Shown here: in pieces, positions 1 to 4,270 of the stretch
How the letters are laid out: each line of letters starts with the position of its first letter
Position numbering within the stretch: the first letter of the stretch is position 1
Assembly (NCBI GenBank): GCA_044375275.1
Contig: JBILMZ010000163.1
Coordinates: forward strand, 1 to 8,161
DNA length: 8,161 nucleotides
Direction: 5' to 3'
Source of the DNA: SZUA-430 sp044375275
Lineage (GTDB): Bacteria > Pseudomonadota > Alphaproteobacteria > Micropepsales > Micropepsaceae
Notes under the pieces: model-generated
What the model was told of the DNA's origin: nothing
Seen by the model: only the letters and a program-made list of their open reading frames with translations
Database searches by the model: none
Program-made: the position numbers and the translations under genes

Positions 1-122
1 AGCAGCAAATGCTCGGTCAGCGTCGTCTTGCCGGCGTCCGGATGCGAGATGATGGCAAACGTGCGCCGACGCTGCGCGGCCTCGCGCGGCGTTTGGTCTG
101 GACTGGTCTGCACGTCTGACAT
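1..122 (-). CDS. prfC: Peptide chain release factor 3, N-terminal 40 codons (runs off left edge)
   Basis: Only the first 40 codons lie in the window. RF3 is a cytosolic translational GTPase that uses GTP hydrolysis to recycle RF1/RF2 from the ribosome after peptide release. The translated start has a polar leader (MSDVQTSPDQTPREAAQRRR) followed by TFAIISHPDAGKTTLTEHLL. The S-H-P-D-A-G-K-T-T segment is the P-loop (G1) of RF3; the block from RRTFAIISHPDAGKTTLTE is close to that of known RF3 proteins, whereas EF-G has a related but different A-H-I-D-A-G-K-T-T. The ATG is at 122-120 and is supported by AGAGG on the minus strand at 135-131, 8 nt upstream. The gene follows the transporter pair on the same strand after an 81-nt gap, so it could share their transcript or have its own promoter; I see no convincing promoter in the gap. 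Family assignment is strong despite the short fragment. Confidence 0.9.
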   Translation of the reverse strand, partial: MSDVQTSPDQTPREAAQRRRTFAIISHPDAGKTTLTEHLL

Positions 123-203
123 GGGCGTAGCCTCTGGGGAGCGGCCTTGTAGCGGATTCGAAGCCCCGGCGGAACCCGCGGGAACCGCGCGATACCGCCG
201 CTG

Positions 204-629
204 TCAGCGGCTAGTCCACTGTCGCCCGGCCCACATGCCGCCCAGCATGGCAGCCACAAAGACCCATGCGCCCGCGGAACCCAGCGACAGTGACGCCAGC
301 GCCGGCCCCGGACAGAAGCCACCAAGCCCCCACCCGGCTCCAAACAGCACGGCGCCCGCGATGAGCGGCATGTCAAATCGTATTGCCGCCCGTCCCGGAA
401 ACTGCGGCGCGAACAAGGGTTGCTCGCGCGTCTGGGCAATCCTGAAGCCGACAAAGGCCACCACCACCGCGGCGCCCATCACCAGCATCAGGCTGGGATC
501 CCACGTCCCCGCCACATCAAGAAAATTGAGCACCTTGGCAGGATCCGCCATGCCGGAGAGCATCAGGCCGAGACCAAAGACGATCCCGGCGGCGAGGCTG
601 GAGAAAACGCGAGCGAGCGACCGGTTCAC
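204..629 (-). CDS. DUF6691/YeeE-YedE-type transporter subunit (PmpB-like half)
   Basis: A 141-residue hydrophobic protein, the second half of a split YeeE/YedE transporter. I chose the GTG at 629-627: it overlaps the upstream stop as GTGA, has GAGG 8 nt upstream, and gives a start (V/M-NRSLARVFSSLAAG) that fits the family. A longer reading of this frame up to 902 only reads through the upstream gene and is rejected. Visible motifs are G-L-M-L-S-G-M-A-D-P-A-K-V-L-N-F-L-D at about residues 20-38 and G-W-G-L-G-G-F-C-P-G-P-A at 99-110, with Cys106. About four membrane segments are apparent (roughly 12-28, 45-63, 86-106, 117-134). Homologues of this superfamily (for example TsuA) import thiosulfate through conserved cysteines; here the substrate is inferred only. 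It probably assembles with the product of the preceding gene in the inner membrane. Confidence 0.88.
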   Translation of the reverse strand: MNRSLARVFSSLAAGIVFGLGLMLSGMADPAKVLNFLDVAGTWDPSLMLVMGAAVVVAFVGFRIAQTREQPLFAPQFPGRAAIRFDMPLIAGAVLFGAGWGLGGFCPGPALASLSLGSAGAWVFVAAMLGGMWAGRQWTSR

Positions 630-1060
630 AGCACATGCCTCGTCAGGAACACCACCGCCATCCCGCTGAACATGAAAACAAGCGTCGCCACCACCGACCG
701 CCACGAAAGCAGCGCGATCCCGCACACGCCATGCCCGCTCGTGCAACCATTCCCGATCGTGGTGCCGAACCCGACAAGGACGCCCGCCACCAGGAGCAGG
801 ATCATGTTTTCGGGGACAGTTTGAACAATGCTCCCGCCGCCGGCGATGAACAGCAGGGGCGCAATCAGGAGGCCGCCAACGAACGCCAGCCGCTCGAGCC
901 ATGCCGCATCACTGTAGGGTGGCAGGAGCCGGTTCACGAAGCCGCTGATGCCCGCAATGCGTCCATTCGCCAGCATCAGCCACACCGCGGCCAGTCCAAT
1001 CAGCACGCCACCTGCAACAGACTCCCAGGGTGTAAACGCCGTCATTTCAAGAAACTCCAT
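626..1060 (-). CDS. YeeE/YedE family transporter subunit (PmpA-like half)
   Basis: A 144-residue integral membrane protein, first half of the split YeeE/YedE transporter (thiosulfate/sulfur-species uptake family). It has W-x-S-V-A-G-G-V-L-I-G-L-A-A at 12-25, the signature N-G-R-I-A-G-I-S-G at 32-40, and the diagnostic N-G-C-T-S-G-H-G-V-C-G at 104-114 with Cys106 and Cys113. About four hydrophobic segments are visible (roughly 16-40, 57-75, 86-104, 118-138). The start is uncertain. The ATG at 1060 gives MEFLEMTAF but has a poor Shine-Dalgarno; the ATG at 1045 (residue 6) has GGAG 9 nt upstream and gives MTAFTPWESV, which looks more like family N-termini. The stop overlaps the GTG start of the next gene, so the two halves are probably translationally coupled. 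A rhodanese, persulfide dioxygenase or ArsR-type regulator, often found with such pairs, is not in this window. Confidence 0.9.
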   Translation of the reverse strand: MEFLEMTAFTPWESVAGGVLIGLAAVWLMLANGRIAGISGFVNRLLPPYSDAAWLERLAFVGGLLIAPLLFIAGGGSIVQTVPENMILLLVAGVLVGFGTTIGNGCTSGHGVCGIALLSWRSVVATLVFMFSGMAVVFLTRHVL

Positions 1061-1232
1061 CAGCCGCCATCAAGGCAGATTCATTCCGCAGGCGACAGCA
1101 TATCAGGACTTTCCCCCAAGGGGAGAACCTTCGCGATTCCGCACAAGATTTGCAGGGAGCCCCCACAGAAAATCGTGATCCCATGAAACGGCCAGAGCGC
1201 TATAGTCGCCCGTCGCTTCAGGAACACGGTCC
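1061..1232. promoter_or_regulatory. Divergent intergenic region, transporter operon versus TraB/GumN gene
   Basis: This 172-nt gap separates divergent start codons and must hold, or adjoin, promoters for both directions. The best candidate is TATAGT at 1201-1206 on the plus strand, a fair -10 hexamer about 27 nt before the ATG at 1233, but there is no good -35 at the expected spacing. On the minus strand no hexamer pair with 16-18 nt spacing stands out. Two GANTC sites (1078-1082 and 1135-1139) lie here. I found no clear inverted repeat that would suggest an ArsR-type operator. A small reading frame beginning ATG at 1183 runs into the TraB gene in another frame and has no support. Confidence 0.3.
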
Positions 1233-2177
1233 ATGCTCCGCCTCTCCCTCGCCCGCCAGTTCTCCGCCATTGCAGCGATTACGCTCTTTGCATTCCTCTT
1301 CGTCGCTGCAACCGCAGTGGCACGCGACACGACCGCGTCGCCGGCGATCTGGAAGATCGATGGCGAAAAGGGTGACATCTATTTCTTTGGGTCCTTCCAC
1401 ATCCTGCCGAAGGATCTCGTCTGGCGCACACCGGCATTGGACGCTGCCCTAAACGTCGCCAACCAGATCGTCTTTGAAGTTGACTTTGACCAGGCCCAGG
1501 ACGCATCGGTCATGGGCGATCTCGTCGCGCGCCATGGGTTCCTCCCGCCGGACAAGTCGCTTCGCCGGATGATTGCCGTCGAGTATCGCGCGAAGCTGGA
1601 GGCGACAGCCGCGGATCTTGGCCTGCCCATCGCATCTGTCGACCGCATGCGCCCGTGGCTCGCAGCGCTCACCATCACATCGCTGACCGCCATCAGGCAG
1701 ACCTCCCGAACAGGCAAGAAGCCGGATCCCGCAGCCGCCATGTCGGAACAGGGAGGCGTCGACCTGAAGCTCTGGAACTGGGCAAAGCAGAACGGCAAGC
1801 CGCGTGGCGCCCTCGAAACCGTTGAAAGCCAGATCCAGGTGTTCGCCAACCTGACGCCTGAACAGGAAGTCCAGTACCTCGTCATGATCCTGCAGCAGGG
1901 GTCAAAGGTCGAGGAGAGCATCGACCTGCTGCTGAACGCGTGGAAAACCGGCAACATTCGCGAACTGGATCGTGCCCTGAACGGCGACATGGACAGCTTC
2001 CCGGCGATGCGCAAGGCCCTGTTCGACGACAGGCACGCCAACTGGATGCCCCAGATCGAAGCCATGCTGAATGATGGCCGCACCCACGTCATCGTGGTCG
2101 GCGCCGCCCACCTGGTCGGCAAGGGCAGCGTTATCGATCTGCTGCGCGCAAAGGGCGTCCGCGTCGAGGGGCCCTGA
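1233..2177 (+). CDS. TraB/GumN family exported protein
   Basis: A 314-residue protein of the TraB/GumN (PF01963, Tiki-like) family. The N-terminus is a clear Sec signal peptide: positive residues (R3, R8), a hydrophobic core at about 10-27, and a likely cleavage after A-V-A at 28-30; there is no lipobox cysteine, so a periplasmic or secreted soluble protein is expected. The mature part opens with I-W-K-I-D-G-E-K-G-D-I-Y-F-F-G-S-F-H-I-L-P, giving G53-S-F-H56, and ends with V-I-V-V-G-A-A-H-L-V-G, giving G290-A-A-H293; Glu83 lies in F-E-V-D. Paired G-x-x-H motifs plus a glutamate are the conserved core of the family, and eukaryotic Tiki members are metalloproteases with these residues. Bacterial substrates are not known, so protease activity is only an inference. 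The ATG has AGGAA (1220-1224) 8 nt upstream. The next gene on this strand starts 83 nt downstream. Confidence 0.9.
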   Translation: MLRLSLARQFSAIAAITLFAFLFVAATAVARDTTASPAIWKIDGEKGDIYFFGSFHILPKDLVWRTPALDAALNVANQIVFEVDFDQAQDASVMGDLVARHGFLPPDKSLRRMIAVEYRAKLEATAADLGLPIASVDRMRPWLAALTITSLTAIRQTSRTGKKPDPAAAMSEQGGVDLKLWNWAKQNGKPRGALETVESQIQVFANLTPEQEVQYLVMILQQGSKVEESIDLLLNAWKTGNIRELDRALNGDMDSFPAMRKALFDDRHANWMPQIEAMLNDGRTHVIVVGAAHLVGKGSVIDLLRAKGVRVEGP

Positions 2178-2260
2178 AGCCGGACCCACTTGCATCGGGC
2201 GGGCCCGACCTGCCACTCTGCCTCCCATCGCCATTCAATCAATGACTATGGGAGACTGAA

Positions 2261-3238
2261 ATGCTCAAGACTCGCTTCACCGAGATGTTCGGGGTCAAGC
2301 ACCCGATCGTGCAGGGCGGCATGCAGTGGGTGGGACGCGCCCAGCTCGTATCGGCCGTCGCCAATGCCGGCGCACTGGGTTTCATCACCGCGCTGACACA
2401 GCCCACACCCGAGGAACTCACGAAGGAAATCGCGCGCTGCCGCGAGATGACCGACAAGCCGTTCGGCGTGAACCTCACCATCCTCCCGGCCCTCAAGCCC
2501 CCGCCCTACGCCGAGTACCGCCAGGCCATCATCGAGTCCGGCATCAAGATCGTCGAGACCGCGGGATACAAGCCACAGGAACACGTGAACCACTTCAAGG
2601 AACACGGCATCAAGGTCATCCACAAGTGCACGGCCGTTCGCCACGCCCTCTCGGCGGAGCGCATGGGCGTCGACGCGATCTCGATTGACGGCTTTGAATG
2701 CGCGGGCCACCCGGGCGAAGACGACATTCCGGGCCTCATCCTGATCCCCGCCGCCGCCAACAAGGTGAAGATCCCGATGATCGCCTCGGGCGGCTTCGCC
2801 GACGCACGCGGTCTCGTGGCCGCCATCGCACTGGGCGCCGAAGGCATCAACATGGGCACGCGCTTCATGTGCACGGTCGAAAGCCCGATCCACCAGAAGG
2901 TGAAGGAACAGATCGTCGCCAACGATGAACGCGGGACGGACCTCATCTTCCGCACGCTGCACAACACCGCGCGCGTGGCGAAGAACGCCGTCAGCCAGGA
3001 AGTCGTCGCCATCGAGAAGAAGGGCGGCGCCAAGATCGAGGACATCGCTCACCTCGTTTCCGGCCAGCGCGGCAAGGTCGTCTACGAGCAGGGAGACGCG
3101 GACCACGGCATCTGGTCTGCCGGCATGGTCCAGGGCCTCATCAACGACATCCCGACCTGCAAGGACCTCGTGGACCGCATCATCAGCGAGGCTACGCAGA
3201 TCATCAACGGCCGTCTCGGCAAGGCCGTGGTCGCCTGA
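2261..3238 (+). CDS. FMN-dependent NAD(P)H oxidoreductase, PA1024-type NADH:quinone reductase (nitronate monooxygenase-like)
   Basis: A 325-residue TIM-barrel flavoprotein of the 2-nitropropane dioxygenase/nitronate monooxygenase superfamily. Visible elements are H-P-I-V-Q-G-G-M-Q-W-V-G at 14-25 (FMN-binding first strand), G-V-N-L-T at 69-73, H-K-C-T-A-V-R-H at 121-128, G-F-E-C-A-G-H-P-G-E-D-D at 144-155 with the active-site His150, A-S-G-G-F-A-D at 175-181 and M-G-T-R-F at 198-202 (FMN phosphate cradle), and G-I-W-S-A-G-M-V-Q-G near the C-terminus. From memory the sequence closely parallels Pseudomonas aeruginosa PA1024, a soluble NADH:quinone reductase that lacks nitronate activity, so that name is preferred over nitronate monooxygenase, under which it is often annotated. 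Length matches (PA1024 is 328 residues). The start has GGGAG at 2250-2254, 6 nt upstream. Strong C/G-ending codon bias suggests good expression. A terminator follows directly. Confidence 0.9.
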   Translation: MLKTRFTEMFGVKHPIVQGGMQWVGRAQLVSAVANAGALGFITALTQPTPEELTKEIARCREMTDKPFGVNLTILPALKPPPYAEYRQAIIESGIKIVETAGYKPQEHVNHFKEHGIKVIHKCTAVRHALSAERMGVDAISIDGFECAGHPGEDDIPGLILIPAAANKVKIPMIASGGFADARGLVAAIALGAEGINMGTRFMCTVESPIHQKVKEQIVANDERGTDLIFRTLHNTARVAKNAVSQEVVAIEKKGGAKIEDIAHLVSGQRGKVVYEQGDADHGIWSAGMVQGLINDIPTCKDLVDRIISEATQIINGRLGKAVVA

Positions 3239-3306
3239 CGCAAAGCCGCCGGCTGCTTCCAGTTTTGGCCGGAAGCAGCCTGCGTCAATTTGTTCTCTTT
3301 TTGTTT
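3237..3306 (+). terminator. Intrinsic terminator behind the oxidoreductase gene
   Basis: A perfect 10-bp stem (GGCTGCTTCC at 3251-3260 paired with GGAAGCAGCC at 3271-3280) closes a 10-nt loop. It is followed by a T-rich tract (about 3289-3306, including five consecutive T at 3298-3302). An outer 6-bp helix, GACGCA at 3237-3242 with TGCGTC at 3281-3286, can extend it across an 8-nt 5' bulge; its left arm starts inside the stop codon (TGA, 3236-3238). In the minus direction the stem is not followed by a long T tract, so it is best read as serving the plus-strand genes, though it may also slow the convergent operon. Confidence 0.85.
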
Positions 3307-3379
3307 GCGGCGATTTCGGCGATGTTCGGCGCTGTAAATCGATAGCGTCGGAATCTGCCCAGAGGCGATCCCGCCCGAT
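3307..3379. other. Rest of convergent intergenic spacer
   Basis: This stretch lies between the terminator and the stop codon of the minus-strand transglutaminase-like gene. It holds three imperfect back-to-back copies of a 9-10 bp unit (CGGCGATTT, CGGCGATGTT, CGGCGCTGTA at 3308-3336) and one GANTC site (3351-3355). No hairpin with a T tract is apparent for the minus-strand operon. Confidence 0.4.
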
Positions 3380-4258
3380 TTATCCAAGCGGAACCACATC
3401 CACTTCCTGTTTAGTCACCTGAGATCCGGCCGTGCGCAGCACGCCTTTCACAGGCGAAACGTCGGAATAATCACGTCCGCGCGCCACGACAATATGGTCA
3501 TCGGCGACCGTCAGGTTGTTGGTCGGGTCATACTCGACCCAGCCCGCGTCGTGCCCGCACCAAGCCTGCACCCAGGCATGCATCGCATCCGCGCCCGCCA
3601 GCCGGGGCTTGCCCTTCGGCGGAATGGTCCGCAGGAAGCCGCTCACGTAACCGGCGGGGACACCCGCCCCACGCAGGCAGGCGATCATGATATGGGCGAA
3701 GTCCTGGCAGACGCCGTGACGCCCCGCAAAGGCCACCTCCGGCGCCGTGTCGACCGTTGTTGCCTTCGGATCGAACTTCATGTCTCGGTGCAGGGCTGAC
3801 CCAAGCGCCAGCACGAGCTCATGGGCCGTCATGCCGTCACGCAACAGCGCGCCCGCATAGGCATTCATCTCGGGCATCGGCCGCACGCGCGGCGATCGCC
3901 CCAGGAAATGATGTGGCGACTGCGGCCCGAGCGACAGCTCCGCGGCAATCTCGGCCTCAAGCGCGGCAAGCACGGGCGACACGATGGTCGTCCGCGGCAC
4001 CACGTGTCGGTCAACGCGGCAGCGGAGGTCAAAGACGATCTTGTCATGCGGACTGCGATAGGCGATTTCCACGGCCGCATTGCCAAAGAAGTCGACGAGA
4101 TCAACAAGCTCCTCGCAGGCCGGATCGATGACAAGCTGCATCGACTGCACATCCTGCTCACCGGCCAGCGCCGCTGGCATGAGCCGCAACACATGCCGGC
4201 CCGCAATGACCGGCAGGTCATAGTCGTAGGAGATCTTCACGCCGATGTCATAGAGCAT
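3380..4258 (-). CDS. Transglutaminase-like cysteine protease/amidase, third gene of amidoligase operon
   Basis: A 292-residue protein with the bacterial transglutaminase N-terminal domain (PF08379 type, about residues 3-82; I-S-Y-D-Y-D-L-P-V, then R-H-V-L-R-L-M-P) followed by a transglutaminase core (about 145-248). The catalytic triad is complete: Cys184 in G-V-C-Q-D-F-A-H, His227 in A-M-H-A-W-V-Q-A-W, and Asp244 in E-Y-D-P-T-N. No signal peptide or membrane segment is seen, so it should be cytosolic. In bacteria this fold usually hydrolyses peptide or amide bonds rather than cross-linking proteins. It lies 12 nt after the stop of the ATP-grasp/alpha-E gene, with only a weak Shine-Dalgarno, which suggests translational coupling. 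It resembles Mycobacterium tuberculosis Rv2409c/Rv2569c in type (from memory). The inferred role is to trim or release the product of the two upstream amidoligases; the substrate is unknown. Confidence 0.92.
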   Translation of the reverse strand: MLYDIGVKISYDYDLPVIAGRHVLRLMPAALAGEQDVQSMQLVIDPACEELVDLVDFFGNAAVEIAYRSPHDKIVFDLRCRVDRHVVPRTTIVSPVLAALEAEIAAELSLGPQSPHHFLGRSPRVRPMPEMNAYAGALLRDGMTAHELVLALGSALHRDMKFDPKATTVDTAPEVAFAGRHGVCQDFAHIMIACLRGAGVPAGYVSGFLRTIPPKGKPRLAGADAMHAWVQAWCGHDAGWVEYDPTNNLTVADDHIVVARGRDYSDVSPVKGVLRTAGSQVTKQEVDVVPLG

Positions 4259-4270
4259 GGAACACCCGCA

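Noticed and set aside
197..211. Hairpin GCCGCT-GTC-AGCGGC overlapping the stop of the second transporter half
   Set aside because: Only six base pairs, no T tract on the minus strand after it; not enough for an intrinsic terminator.
630..902. Upstream extension of the second transporter half to 902
   Set aside because: The extension reads out of frame through the first transporter half and is Arg/His/Pro rich; the GTG at 629 with GAGG upstream fits the family start.
1183..1452. Small plus-strand frame with ATG at 1183 as a possible leader peptide
   Set aside because: It runs far into the TraB/GumN gene in another frame, has S/P/R-rich content and no Shine-Dalgarno.
2195..2208. Short GC hairpin (TCGGG/CCCGA) behind the TraB/GumN gene
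   Set aside because: Five base pairs and no T tract; likely chance in GC-rich DNA.
1379..2242. 287-codon open frame on the minus strand opposite the TraB/GumN gene
   Set aside because: Antisense shadow of a recognised gene; composition rich in R/S/M/W with no recognisable motif.
2246..3106. 286-codon open frame on the minus strand opposite the oxidoreductase gene
   Set aside because: It lies entirely antisense to a strongly recognised gene, is rich in V/D/A/H as expected from a high-GC shadow frame, and has no family resemblance.
3308..3336. Three imperfect CGGCG-headed 9-10 bp units as a possible regulatory or mobile repeat
   Set aside because: Short, imperfect and located between convergent genes; no flanking structure supports a function.
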